Shown here in pieces: positions 20,052 to 29,735 of a DNA stretch of 64,000 nucleotides. Under the pieces are notes generated by a model. It was not told the DNA's origin. It saw only the letters and a list, made by a program, of their open reading frames with translations, and searched no databases. The stretch covers positions 1 to 64,000 of the forward strand of contig JAJUGJ010000002.1 of assembly GCA_029268225.1 (NCBI GenBank), written 5' to 3'. This DNA comes from Burkholderiales bacterium (GTDB taxonomy: Bacteria; Pseudomonadota; Gammaproteobacteria; Burkholderiales; Burkholderiaceae_C). Both the position numbers and the translations under genes were made by a program. Position 1 is the stretch's first letter; each line of letters begins with the position of its first letter.

Positions 20052-21260
20052 ATGAGCACGCCCACCTCCTTCGCCCCCATGCCCAACGCCGAAGGCTACT
20101 TTGGTCCCTACGGTGGCCAACTGGTGCCCCCGCACCTGAAGCAGGCCATGGACGACATCAACGTCGCCTACGAAGAAATCCGCCAGCGCGCCGACTTCCA
20201 GGAAGAGCTGGCCTCGCTGTTCGCCGACTACGTGGGCCGCCCCAGCCCCATCTTCCACGCCCGCCGCCTGTCCGAGCAACTGGGCGGCGCGCAGATCCAC
20301 CTCAAGCGCGAAGACCTCAACCACACCGGCGCCCACAAGATCAACCACTGCCTGGGCGAGGCCCTGCTGGCCAAGTTCATGGGCAAATCCAAGGTGATCG
20401 CCGAAACCGGCGCCGGCCAGCACGGCGTGGCCCTGGCCACCGCCTGCGCCCTGGTCGGCATCCCCTGTGAGATCCACATGGGTCAGGTCGATATCGAGAA
20501 AGAGCACCCCAACGTCACCAAGATGAAGATCCTGGGTTGCAAGCTGGTGCCCGTCACCCGCGGCGCCGCCACCCTGAAAGAAGCCGTGGACAGCGCCTTC
20601 GAGGAATACCTGAAGGACCCCACCAACTTCATCTACGCCATCGGCTCGGTCGTGGGCCCGCACCCCTTCCCGAAAATGGTGCGTGACTTCCAGTCCATCA
20701 TCGGCAAGGAAGCGCGCGAGCAGTTCCTGGCCAAGCACGGCCGCCTGCCCGATCACGTGGCTGCCTGCGTGGGCGGCGGCTCCAACGCCATGGGCATCTT
20801 CACCGCCTTCCTGGGCGACGAGGGCGTGCACCTGGTCGGCGTCGAGCCCTCAGGCGAAGGCCTGGACAAGCCCGGCCGCCACTCCGCCACGCTGAGCAAG
20901 GGCAAGCCCGGCGAGATCCACGGTATGGCTTGCTACGTGCTGGAAAACGAAGACGGCACGCCCTCGGCTGTGCACTCCATCGCCTCGGGTCTGGACTACC
21001 CCGGCGTCGGCCCGCAGCACAGCTACCTCAAGGACATCGGCCGCGTGGACTACCAGACCGCCACCGACGAAGAGTGCCTGAACGCCTTCATGACCCTGTC
21101 GCGTGTGGAAGGCATCATCCCTGCGCTGGAGAGCGCTCACGCCGTGGCCTGGGCCATGCGCGTGGCCCCCACGCTGCCCAAGGACCAGCACATCCTGATC
21201 AACCTCTCGGGCCGTGGCGACAAGGACGCCGACTACGTGGCGCAGAAGCTGGGCCTGTGA
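20052..21260 (+). CDS. trpB: Tryptophan synthase beta chain (not linked to trpA)
   Basis: 402 residues. It condenses indole with serine using PLP. The Schiff-base lysine is Lys96 in [14 protein letters not shown] binds the cofactor phosphate, and the C-terminal LSGRGDKD is intact. The communication region reads [16 protein letters not shown], diverged from the common MGAxDVxRQ form but with family spacing. Neither trpA nor trpF is adjacent: it stands alone between the AraC regulator and upp, with its own terminator. It may be the only TrpB or a second copy that uses free indole; the sequence cannot decide. Confidence 0.93.
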   Translation: MSTPTSFAPMPNAEGYFGPYGGQLVPPHLKQAMDDINVAYEEIRQRADFQEELASLFADYVGRPSPIFHARRLSEQLGGAQIHLKREDLNHTGAHKINHCLGEALLAKFMGKSKVIAETGAGQHGVALATACALVGIPCEIHMGQVDIEKEHPNVTKMKILGCKLVPVTRGAATLKEAVDSAFEEYLKDPTNFIYAIGSVVGPHPFPKMVRDFQSIIGKEAREQFLAKHGRLPDHVAACVGGGSNAMGIFTAFLGDEGVHLVGVEPSGEGLDKPGRHSATLSKGKPGEIHGMACYVLENEDGTPSAVHSIASGLDYPGVGPQHSYLKDIGRVDYQTATDEECLNAFMTLSRVEGIIPALESAHAVAWAMRVAPTLPKDQHILINLSGRGDKDADYVAQKLGL

Positions 21261-21329
21261 GCCCCACTGGCCGGTGACCGGCATGCGCGGTGAAGCGACG
21301 CGCCATCGGTGACCCGGCCACCCACCATG

Positions 21330-21362
21330 AGGCTGCGCCCTTCGCGGGGACGCAGCCTTTTT
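21330..21362 (+). terminator. Rho-independent terminator after trpB
   Basis: AGGCTGCG and CGCAGCCT form a perfect 8-bp stem (extended inside by CCC/GGG around a TTCG-type loop), followed at once by TTTTT and C. It starts 70 bases after the trpB stop and lies between convergent trpB and upp. Confidence 0.85.
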
Positions 21363-21382
21363 CTTTGGGTCGCGCGGGTGGC

Positions 21383-22012
<630 letters not shown>

Positions 22013-22186
22013 GAGGGGCTCATCGGGTTGCGGGGACCGGCGTCCATCGTAGGGGACGTGCCGGCGAGGTGCAACGAGATGAAGCAGGAGGCGTGCCGGG
22101 GGCGGAGTTACAGGCAGCGATGAACAAACGGGGGCGCTCCTACGCACCAAAGTTCGCGCTGGTGCGCGCTAGGTCTCCGTTAGGCA

Positions 22187-22678
22187 TTACCGCCGCTCAG
22201 CGATCACATGCATCAGGACATTGCCATCCATCTGGCACACCAATGCTGCTTCTTTCTTGGGTTCGGGACCTGATAAGAAGACTTCGAGGGTGTAGCACTT
22301 AGCATGTTCAGGCAGTACACCACCTTTGCCCAGTGTTTGCTGGATCAACGTCTGTGCCTTCGTGGACAACCAGGAGCGAGCAGAGTTGTAAAAGAAATCT
22401 GCACTGGTCGCTGACTTCAACTGATCTTTATTGAGATTGACGCCATCAAATTGAGCAACCAAGACTTGAAAATCTTCTGGTCCAGGCACCGAATCGCGTC
22501 CACCCTCAGGCACAGAAAAGACCTCCCAACTGACATGACGGAATGGAAACGGAGTCGCGATAACGGACTGCAGTCCAGCTGCATCCTCTCGATGAGTCAC
22601 AGAGGTCATGCCCATAAGTTGAATTCCTGAATAAATCCCTATACCCACGAGTGCAAGCACCCATGCACTTCGACGCAT
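22187..22678 (-). CDS. Small membrane-anchored or secreted protein, candidate immunity protein
   Basis: 163 residues starting at the ATG at 22678. An N-terminal hydrophobic segment (about 5-22, AWVLALVGIGIYSGIQLMG) looks like a signal anchor or uncleaved signal peptide; the rest is soluble and has two cysteines. I do not recognise the family. Its start overlaps the stop of the upstream gene as TGATG, so the two are translationally coupled. Being last in the order vgrG, unknown, small exported protein, it fits an immunity protein protecting the periplasm. GC content is lower than in its surroundings (30 of 60 bases from 22201). The assignment is positional, not from homology. Confidence 0.6.
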   Translation of the reverse strand: MRRSAWVLALVGIGIYSGIQLMGMTSVTHREDAAGLQSVIATPFPFRHVSWEVFSVPEGGRDSVPGPEDFQVLVAQFDGVNLNKDQLKSATSADFFYNSARSWLSTKAQTLIQQTLGKGGVLPEHAKCYTLEVFLSGPEPKKEAALVCQMDGNVLMHVIAERR

Positions 22679-23493
22679 CAACGTCTCCCTTCAGCAGGCA
22701 GAGATGTGACTTGACCCACATCAGCGCCACGAGCTTCAAGCTTTAGGGTGGTGGGCTTGCCCTTCAACCAGGACACTGAACGGGTTGCGCGGCCAAAATT
22801 CATGTACTGATGAGCCAAGCCGCATAGCTCAAAACGCCCATTGGCAGAGTCCGGAATACCCGTCGCGATATCTTTAGCTCCCGGGTTGAAGTTGTATCGG
22901 TCTTCGGCATGGATGGTGATGTCAGCACGCATCCGGATATCTTCACCACTCACTTCTGCGATCACCGATGCGCTCACCCAAAATACATGTTGTCCCAATG
23001 CCTTGGTCCAATTTTCAGTGACCGGGTGCGGAGCAAACTTGCCGGGGCCAACTCCGAAAGCTGTGCTGGTCACAGAGAATACCGTTCGGTTCTCTCCGAT
23101 TGCCTCAGCGTGGTGCACGAAGTCTTCCATGAGCAGCGCAATCAGTCGCTCACCTGCAGGGTCAGTCTTGAGGTACTTCTCATAGTCAACCAGGCGATCT
23201 TGACCCTTGCCGTAGAGAAAGTGCCGATAGGCCGCGTGAGCATCCAGCAGGTGTGGCCGGAGTGCCTCTGATCCCTCAAGCCCGACAATCCACCCTGCCA
23301 GTGCAGCACGGTCTTGCGCAGTTGCTTCTCGGAGAGCGTACTTATCCAGATGGCCATTGTCATGTTTGATAGGAGGCCGAACGGCTTCGCCGAGGCGGTA
23401 TCTGCCTGACTCAGTGACCATGCGCACCTGGACAGAGTGATCGGTTTTGCCACTCCCCTCGCTCATCAAAACTTTGAAAGGATTGTTCTTGCT
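22678..23493 (-). CDS. Unknown protein downstream of vgrG, candidate type VI secretion effector
   Basis: 271 residues starting at the ATG at 23493, four bases after the vgrG stop, with AAAGG seven bases upstream inside the vgrG end. There is no signal peptide or membrane segment, as expected for cargo loaded on VgrG. The most motif-like part is near the C terminus: RYNFNPGAKDIATG, then ANGRFELCGLAHQYMNFG. I cannot name the family or a catalytic site. It is followed, with overlapping stop and start codons, by a small exported protein. Its base composition (34 of 60 G+C from 22921) is below that of the vgrG core, suggesting transfer as a cargo module. It could instead be an adaptor. Confidence 0.6.
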   Translation of the reverse strand, partial: SKNNPFKVLMSEGSGKTDHSVQVRMVTESGRYRLGEAVRPPIKHDNGHLDKYALREATAQDRAALAGWIVGLEGSEALRPHLLDAHAAYRHFLYGKGQDRLVDYEKYLKTDPAGERLIALLMEDFVHHAEAIGENRTVFSVTSTAFGVGPGKFAPHPVTENWTKALGQHVFWVSASVIAEVSGEDIRMRADITIHAEDRYNFNPGAKDIATGIPDSANGRFELCGLAHQYMNFGRATRSVSWLKGKPTTLKLEARGADVGQVTSLPAEGRR

Positions 23494-23497
23494 CATC

Positions 23498-26482
23498 TCA
23501 AACCTTTGACCGCAGAACCAACGCTTGGTGCCCCAATGAAATTGATGCGTGCTGTTGAACATCGGCACTTGCAACGTCGGTGAATCCATCAGGGTCTGAA
23601 TCACCGTAGTAAACCACCCCGGAGTCAGTTCTGATGAAGTACGGCACGCCACAAAGAGGCTCACCTGTGGATTCATCTATCAAGCGAAACCGACGCTGAA
23701 AGAGCGATACAGCACCAGCAGGCAGTGGCTTGAAACTCGCGGCCCGACCCCCCCCTCCACTCCAATCATGACTCGCCCCCTTCACCGTCCACGTCCCCGG
23801 GCAGGTGAAGGTGATGTTGCCGCCCTCGATGACGATCTGGCTTTGCCCCGCTGTCAACGTGATGCTCTTGCTTGCCTGAATGCGGATCTCATCTGTGGTG
23901 CTTTGTACCGTCAGGTCCTTCTCGCTCCAGATCTGCTGGGCATCGGTGTGGGCGCGCAAGCTCAGGCCCGCATTGGCGGTGATGGCCTTGATGCCACCTG
24001 CGTGGGTGTACAGGCTGGTGGTCTGCCCGCTGACGGCGCTGAAACTGTGCGCGCTGGTGCTGTGCACATCGCCCTGGGCGCTCAACGACGTGTCTTCGCC
24101 GCTGAACAGATGAATGCTGGTGGGCGTTACGAAGCTGGCACTCACCGGGGTGTCCAGGTGCAGCAGGGGCTGGGCAAAACGCTCGACCGGGTCGGTGAGG
24201 GTGCGACCCTGGGCCTTCTTGGCCTCCTGTCCACCCACGCTGCCTTCATAGCGGCCTTGCGCCTGCGGGTCCATCTGCTCGGCATGGTGCTGCCAGGCTT
24301 GCGCGCCGTCGTGGCTGCTCAGGCCATGAGCTCCTTGCTGGCGGGCGCTCTGGCTCAGGGCCTCGCCCAGTTGGCGGGCGGCTTTGAGTTGCGCCGCGGC
24401 TTCGGCGGCGTCCATCTGGGTGCTGGCCACGCTGGCACCCATGGTTGGGCGGCTGCTGGTGGTCAGCAACAGTCCTTGGGCGGCGCGCACCACGGCCCAG
24501 CCATCGGTGGCGCCATAAAAGCCCGAGCCCAGCCATTGACCGCGCTGGGCGTGGCCCTGGCCGCCGTGTCCGCTGTGCTGGATCAGGTGACCCAGGCTCA
24601 GCTCACTCCAGCCGGTGGCGGCGCTGTGGCTGGCCAGGCGCATGCGCAACTGGCCGGTGGCATCGTCGATCAGCCATTGGTTGGCGCCTTGGCCGTCCAG
24701 GTGCGGGCTGTGCCAGCCTGAGACGGTGCCGGGGTGGTTGGCGGCCGCGTCCACGCCCGCAGGCCAAGGCAGGTCGTGCTGGCCGTTGTGCAACTGGCCG
24801 ACCACGATGGGACGGTCGATGTCGCCGTCCACAAAGTCCACCAGCACCTCGGTGCCGACACGCGGCGTGAACACCGCGCCCCAGTTGGGGCCGGCCACGC
24901 TTTGCGCCACGCGCACCCAGGTGCCGCTGCGCGCGTTGCCCGGTGCATGGCCGGTTTCGGCGCCGGTGGGCGTGGTGGGTGCATTCAATCCGCCGGGCAG
25001 GGGCGTGGCTCCGCGCTGCCAGCCAAACTGGATGCGGATGCGGCCGTCGCGGTCGGTGGTCAGCGGCTCGCCTTCGGCGGCCACCACGGTGGCGGTTTGC
25101 AGGCCGGGGGCGGTGGGGCGGTCCAGCAGTGGCGGGACCAGGCGGGCGGTGGCCGGCACCGCCTGGAAATGGTTGCGGTAGCTGCCCTGCTCGATGTCGG
25201 TGGCAAGCAGGATCTGGGCGGCTTGGCTGCCCAGGTTGTTGGCGGTCTCGTGGGTCACACGCAGCACCACAAAACGGTTGGCGCCCGATGCCAGCGCATC
25301 GGGGCCGTAGAGACTGTGCTCGGTCAGCGCGAAGTGCGCCCCTTCGTGCAGCGCGCGCACGGCACTGCGGCCTTCGGCAAAGCGGTGCTTCAGGGTATGG
25401 GCGGCCAGGCGAGTTTCGGCTCGCGCCTCGGCCACGCTGCGGCTGCCAGGCTGGGCGGTGTCCACGCGGCCATCGGCATGGCGGCGCTCGCCGTGGCCCC
25501 GGTAGTCCTCCAGCACGGGCACCTCACCGTGGTTGGCCATGCTGCGCGCATCGGCGGCCACACCGGCCAGTTGGCGTTCATCCCAGGCGGCCAGGGTCAC
25601 GGCGTTGGGCGTGAGCTGCTGACCCACCTGCCAGGCGGTCACGGTGTCTTGCGCCAGGGCTGTGTCGAACAGGCCCGTGCCCAGCACCCCGGCGCCGCGC
25701 ATGTCGGGGCGGCTGAAGCGCAGCGGGCCCAGGTCGGGCACTTCAGCCTGGGTGTCGAACACCACCAGGGTGTGACGGGCGGCGCGGGCACCGGTCACGG
25801 CGCCTTGCGAGGCACCGCTGTGCGACAGGCGCCAGCTCCAGCCTTCTTCGGCCATCAGGCGCTGCACAAAGTCCCAGTCGGTTTCCCGGTACTGGGTGGT
25901 GATGGCCCGCACCGGGCCGGGCGCGGCCACGTCGAGCTTGAAGTTCGCCTGCGGGTAGGCCGACAGCACGCTGCTCACGATGTCGGCGGCGGTCTGGTCC
26001 TGAAAGATACGGGTGTCGCGACGCAGCGTGAGCCAGTGCGTCCACGCCGCCAAGGTCAGGCGGTAGCGGGCCAGCCCGCCGTCGGCGCCCAGTTGTGCGG
26101 CCTTGACCACATAGCCGTGCCAGGCGCGCCAACTGCCATCGGCCCGCATCAGGCTCAGGGTGACCTGCTCGCCATTGAGGGCCTTGAGCTCCAGCAAGGC
26201 ATGGGTGCTGACGCAATCGACCTCGGCCCACAGGGGCTCGGCGGCGTGCACCGCCTCGGTGATGCGGCAGCGCTCGACCACCAGCGAGGCCGAGGGCAAG
26301 GCGGTTTCGATTTGCAGCAGGCGAGTGGATTGGCCCAGGGTGAGCGCGGCCTGCAGACGCGAGGTCAAGGACGCGCTCAGCTCAGCCGTCTGGGCCGATG
26401 CCGTGGCGGCCGCGGCCGACGCCAGCGACTGCAGGGACGCGCCAGTGCGCGCCCCCACCTCACCGAGGGACGGGAAACTCAT
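23498..26482 (-). CDS. vgrG: Type VI secretion tip protein VgrG with C-terminal extension
   Basis: 994 residues. The gp27/phage-D-like base spans about 60-480, followed by the gp5 OB-fold with VVAAEGEPLTTDRDGRIRIQFGW and WVRVAQSVAGPNWGAVFTPRVGTEVLVDF. A DUF2345 region and beta-helix follow (about 640-890). From about 907 a tail begins after GASHDWSGGGG: FRLIDESTGEPLCGVPYF with GYSDPDG-like turns, resembling the small beta-sandwich extensions that carry effectors. The tail is less GC-rich than the core. No other T6SS structural genes are in the window, so this is an orphan vgrG island whose apparatus must be encoded elsewhere. Confidence 0.92.
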   Translation of the reverse strand: MSFPSLGEVGARTGASLQSLASAAAATASAQTAELSASLTSRLQAALTLGQSTRLLQIETALPSASLVVERCRITEAVHAAEPLWAEVDCVSTHALLELKALNGEQVTLSLMRADGSWRAWHGYVVKAAQLGADGGLARYRLTLAAWTHWLTLRRDTRIFQDQTAADIVSSVLSAYPQANFKLDVAAPGPVRAITTQYRETDWDFVQRLMAEEGWSWRLSHSGASQGAVTGARAARHTLVVFDTQAEVPDLGPLRFSRPDMRGAGVLGTGLFDTALAQDTVTAWQVGQQLTPNAVTLAAWDERQLAGVAADARSMANHGEVPVLEDYRGHGERRHADGRVDTAQPGSRSVAEARAETRLAAHTLKHRFAEGRSAVRALHEGAHFALTEHSLYGPDALASGANRFVVLRVTHETANNLGSQAAQILLATDIEQGSYRNHFQAVPATARLVPPLLDRPTAPGLQTATVVAAEGEPLTTDRDGRIRIQFGWQRGATPLPGGLNAPTTPTGAETGHAPGNARSGTWVRVAQSVAGPNWGAVFTPRVGTEVLVDFVDGDIDRPIVVGQLHNGQHDLPWPAGVDAAANHPGTVSGWHSPHLDGQGANQWLIDDATGQLRMRLASHSAATGWSELSLGHLIQHSGHGGQGHAQRGQWLGSGFYGATDGWAVVRAAQGLLLTTSSRPTMGASVASTQMDAAEAAAQLKAARQLGEALSQSARQQGAHGLSSHDGAQAWQHHAEQMDPQAQGRYEGSVGGQEAKKAQGRTLTDPVERFAQPLLHLDTPVSASFVTPTSIHLFSGEDTSLSAQGDVHSTSAHSFSAVSGQTTSLYTHAGGIKAITANAGLSLRAHTDAQQIWSEKDLTVQSTTDEIRIQASKSITLTAGQSQIVIEGGNITFTCPGTWTVKGASHDWSGGGGRAASFKPLPAGAVSLFQRRFRLIDESTGEPLCGVPYFIRTDSGVVYYGDSDPDGFTDVASADVQQHASISLGHQALVLRSKV

Positions 26483-26494
26483 GGATCACTCACC

Positions 26495-26568
26495 TGCAAT
26501 TTGTCGTATCCGGACATTGTCCGAGGGGGGCTGAACCACCCCGCCCCCGCCTGCGGGGGGAAATTGCA
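26495..26568. promoter_or_regulatory. Structured intergenic region between vgrG and the Hsp70 gene
   Basis: TGCAATTT (26495-26502) and AAATTGCA (26561-26568) are inverted arms. Between them lie a perfect palindrome CGGACA-T-TGTCCG (26511-26523) and a GC-rich block that can fold on itself. The palindrome is a plausible operator for one or both divergent genes. Confidence 0.4.
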
Positions 26569-26674
26569 ATCAAGCGTTACGCACTGGGTCGTTTCCACCC
26601 TGCGGCACGCGCGCTGGGCGAGGGCGCCTACAATCGCCCGCCTTGCTGTTTCTTTGCCCCTGCGGGCCTGCACC

Positions 26675-28003
26675 ATGTCTTACTGCGCCATCGACTTCGG
26701 CACCTCCAACTCGGCCATCGCCATCCCGCGCGCGCCGACCGAGGGGCCGGGGATGCGCCTGGTGCCGCTGGAAGGTGAACACCTGACCATGCCGACGGCG
26801 GTGTTCTATTGCACCGACGCCGATGACCTGCCGCCTGGCACCTGGCGCGGCACCCACTTCGACGACAGCCTGCCGCGCACCTTCGGGCGTGCCGCCGTGC
26901 AGGCTTACATCGAGGGGTATGAAGGCCGCCTGATGCGCTCGATGAAGAGCATCCTGGGCACGGCCCTGGTGGACCAGACCACCGAGGTGGGCAACGGCCT
27001 GGGTGTGAAGTACCTCGACATCATCACGGGCTACCTGCGCCACCTGCGCAGCCTGGCCGAAAAGGCCGGCGGCCAGCCGCTCACCCAGGTGGTGATGGGG
27101 CGCCCGGTGTTTTTTGTGGACGACGATGCCGAGCGCGACGCAGCGGCACAGGCTTCGCTGGAAGCCGCCGCGCGGGCCGTGGGCTTCACCGACGTGGCGT
27201 TTCAGTTCGAGCCGATTGCGGCGGCGTTCGATTACGAGCAGCACGCACAAAAGGAAGAGTTGGTGCTGGTGGCCGACATCGGCGGCGGCACCTCGGACTT
27301 CTCAGTGGTGCGAGTGGGGCCGCAGCGGGCGAGCCGGCTGGAGCGTCGCGACGACATCCTGGCCAACCACGGTGTGCACATCGCCGGCACGGACTTCGAC
27401 CGTCGCGTGTCACTGGCCAGCGTGATGCCACCGCTGGGCTACGGCGCGTTCGGGCCCAACATCGGTGGGCAGCCGCCGCGGCCGGTACCCAGCCGCGTGT
27501 ACTTTGACCTGACGACCTGGCACCTGATCAACACGGTGTACCAGCCTCAGCGCATGGCCGAGTTGCGCAGCATGGTCGATTTTTACGGCAACCCCGTGCA
27601 TCATCAGCGCCTGATGAAGGTGGTGCGTGAGCGCCTGGGGCACGCTCTGGTGGGGCGTGCCGAAGCCGCCAAGATCGCGGTGGCCGAGGGCGGCGACACC
27701 GACATCGACCTGACCCTGATCGAGGCGGGCCTGCACAGCCCACTGAGCGGCGCGCAAGCCGAAGCCGCCCTGCACGACGACCTGGCTCGGATCGTGGCCT
27801 GTGCGCACGAAACCGTGGCCCAAGCAGGCATCCCGGCCAGCGACATCAGTGCGCTGTACTTCACCGGCGGCTCCACCGGCTTGAAGCTGCTGACCGATCA
27901 GCTGGAAGCCGCCTTCCCCGGCGCTCGGGCCGCCCGCGGCGACCGCATGGCCTCGGTGGCGACCGGCCTGGGCCTGCATGCGGCCCGACTGTTCCAGCGC
28001 TGA
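26675..28003 (+). CDS. Hsp70-family protein, YegD-like
   Basis: 442 residues, matching the short YegD type that has the actin-like ATPase domain but no full DnaK substrate-binding domain. Phosphate-binding motif 1 is AIDFGTSNSA, phosphate 2 is VADIGGGTSDFS, and the adenosine motif is YFTGGSTGLKLL. The start is the ATG at 26675; the long open frame upstream is antisense to vgrG and not coding. It diverges from vgrG and converges on a DUF2314 gene. Its client and function are unknown. Confidence 0.9.
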   Translation: MSYCAIDFGTSNSAIAIPRAPTEGPGMRLVPLEGEHLTMPTAVFYCTDADDLPPGTWRGTHFDDSLPRTFGRAAVQAYIEGYEGRLMRSMKSILGTALVDQTTEVGNGLGVKYLDIITGYLRHLRSLAEKAGGQPLTQVVMGRPVFFVDDDAERDAAAQASLEAAARAVGFTDVAFQFEPIAAAFDYEQHAQKEELVLVADIGGGTSDFSVVRVGPQRASRLERRDDILANHGVHIAGTDFDRRVSLASVMPPLGYGAFGPNIGGQPPRPVPSRVYFDLTTWHLINTVYQPQRMAELRSMVDFYGNPVHHQRLMKVVRERLGHALVGRAEAAKIAVAEGGDTDIDLTLIEAGLHSPLSGAQAEAALHDDLARIVACAHETVAQAGIPASDISALYFTGGSTGLKLLTDQLEAAFPGARAARGDRMASVATGLGLHAARLFQR

Positions 28004-28022
28004 AGCGGCCGGCACAGAGCCG

Positions 28023-28484
28023 TCAATCGCCGCAGATCAAACCCAGATAGTCGACCTGCTCTTCGTACTCAGCCTGCGGCAGGTCGCGCAACTCGGCGCA
28101 TTGCAGATGATTGCCGCGCAGTTTGCCCACGGCCTGGTCCTCGTAGCTCCAGTCAACGATGTCGGCTTCCGTGAAGGTGACCGTCTGACCGCTGCTCAAA
28201 CCCGGAAGGCCACGCGGCGTGGACTGCAAGACTGCGGAGAAAGCTGCCCCCGTCGCCTTGAAATCGTCCAACCAGATGCTCTCCACCTTCCCGCCCGCGC
28301 GCACCTGCACCAACACGCGATAACCCCCCAGGCCCGCGGGCTGGGCCTTCCAGGTTGACAGAAAGCCGGGCACCGAGGCGCGCGCCTGGGCACGCGCTGC
28401 TGTCAGATCGGCACCATGCGCAGGCAGGGTCGCGAGGGCTGCCACGCTGAGCGCGGTCCATAACAGGTGACGAAACATAGGCAT
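28023..28484 (-). CDS. Secreted DUF2314 protein (YegJ-like)
   Basis: 153 residues from the ATG at 28484, with a signal peptide ending near PAHGAD (another ATG lies two codons in). The mature part matches DUF2314: ESIWLDDFKATGAAFSAVL, then GQTVTFTEADIVDWSYED. These are small proteins of unknown function that may bind other proteins in the envelope. It converges on the YegD-like gene with a 19-base gap. In E. coli yegJ also lies close to yegD, so the neighbourhood is suggestive. Confidence 0.78.
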   Translation of the reverse strand: MPMFRHLLWTALSVAALATLPAHGADLTAARAQARASVPGFLSTWKAQPAGLGGYRVLVQVRAGGKVESIWLDDFKATGAAFSAVLQSTPRGLPGLSSGQTVTFTEADIVDWSYEDQAVGKLRGNHLQCAELRDLPQAEYEEQVDYLGLICGD

Positions 28485-28645
28485 GGCAGATTTCCGCAGA
28501 GGAAGAAGCAAAGCCTCGCATTCTTCTGTGCCGGAGCTCAACTGCCAAGGGTTAACCCGCGACAAGGTGTGAAGTTTGTCGCCGTCTGGGCAATGTGGTG
28601 CGTCCGCCGCCGCCCCTCACCCGTTGACCCGCACCAGCCCCGCTC

Positions 28646-29716
28646 TCAGCGCAAGCGGTACACCCGCTCGGCGTTGGCATGGCCCACCGCACGGGCCACC
28701 TCGGGCGGCAGCGCGTCCACCAGGGCGCGCAACCAGCGCAAACCGGTGTCCTGCCCCGGATCGCCGCTGCCACGCGCCACGCCCCCCACGTCATAGAAGG
28801 CATCGCTGCCAATCATGAAGCGGTCGGGAAATGCCTGGATCAGCTCCAGCCACGCAGGCTTGAGCGCGCCTTCGGGCGTCATGGCCGAGGCCGGGCTGGG
28901 ATGGCCTTTGTTGACGCGGAAGCTCATGTAGAGGTTGGGATAGGTTTGCAGCCATTGCTTCACGCGCTGGGGATGGCGGGTGAGCAGGGGCTCGAAGCCC
29001 ACATGCGACCAGACAAAACGGGCCTGGGGGTTGTGCGTGAGCAGGCGCTTGAACGCCTCGGCGTTCTCGGCCAGGGTGTCGGGGTTGAGCGGGTTGGGTC
29101 GCAGGGCAGCCGGCAAGGGCATGGCCTCGGGCACCAGGTCCATGTGCAGGTCGATGGGCAGGCCACGCTCGGCCGCCAGGTCGGCCAGCAAGAGGTACAG
29201 GGGGTGATCGGCGGGCACCGACTCGTAGGCGTGCTGGCTGCCCATGGCCGGGATGGACACATGGTGGATGCCCATCTCACCAATGCCCACGGCCCCTTGC
29301 GCCACGATGGCGTCAAAACGGGCCTTGAAGCGCGCCTTGACCGCATCGGTCACTTCGGCAGCCGGGGTGTTGTGAATCATGACGTTGAGCGAGCTGCCGC
29401 CCATGATGGCCACGCGTCCGGGGTGCTTGTCGGCCGCGAAGCGCAAGTGCTCGATGTCGTAGTAGTTGGGCGTTTCGCCCACCAGGGGCGGCGGCATCAG
29501 CACGGTCTTTCGGATGCCCAGTTCGTCCATCTTGCTGAGCGCCGTCTGCAAGGCCGCCGAGAAGTTCTGGTTGCGCCCACCGGACTGGAAGTGTGTGTGC
29601 ACGTCCACCATGGGCACGCGGCTGTCGGCGGATGCGCCGCTCTGCGCCCACGCACTGCCCAAGCCCAGCACCAGGCACGACACGGCCCATGCACGACGCC
29701 CAACAAACAGGTTCAT
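28646..29716 (-). CDS. Exported amidohydrolase-2 family protein
   Basis: 356 residues from the ATG at 29716, with GGAG eight bases upstream. A signal peptide ends near SAWAQ. The TIM-barrel metal-hydrolase motifs are VDVHTH near the mature N terminus, DLHMDLVPE, WSHVGFE and the C-terminal MIGSDAFYDV, as in the PF04909 amidohydrolases and decarboxylases. An exported member is less common. The substrate is unknown. It follows the aminotransferase gene by 19 bases on the same strand, so the two are probably co-transcribed. Confidence 0.83.
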   Translation of the reverse strand: MNLFVGRRAWAVSCLVLGLGSAWAQSGASADSRVPMVDVHTHFQSGGRNQNFSAALQTALSKMDELGIRKTVLMPPPLVGETPNYYDIEHLRFAADKHPGRVAIMGGSSLNVMIHNTPAAEVTDAVKARFKARFDAIVAQGAVGIGEMGIHHVSIPAMGSQHAYESVPADHPLYLLLADLAAERGLPIDLHMDLVPEAMPLPAALRPNPLNPDTLAENAEAFKRLLTHNPQARFVWSHVGFEPLLTRHPQRVKQWLQTYPNLYMSFRVNKGHPSPASAMTPEGALKPAWLELIQAFPDRFMIGSDAFYDVGGVARGSGDPGQDTGLRWLRALVDALPPEVARAVGHANAERVYRLR

Positions 29717-29735
29717 GGTGTCTTCTCCGAGTGGG

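Noticed and set aside
24734-26674. Long open frame running antisense through vgrG into the Hsp70 gene
   Set aside because: Before 26675 the translation has the low-complexity look of an opposite-strand shadow of vgrG; only the part from 26675 has Hsp70 motifs.
28559-28582. Inverted repeat GCGACAA/TTGTCGC between the DUF2314 and amidohydrolase genes
   Set aside because: It is a plausible operator or weak terminator, but there is no T-run and no supporting context, so it is not listed as a feature.
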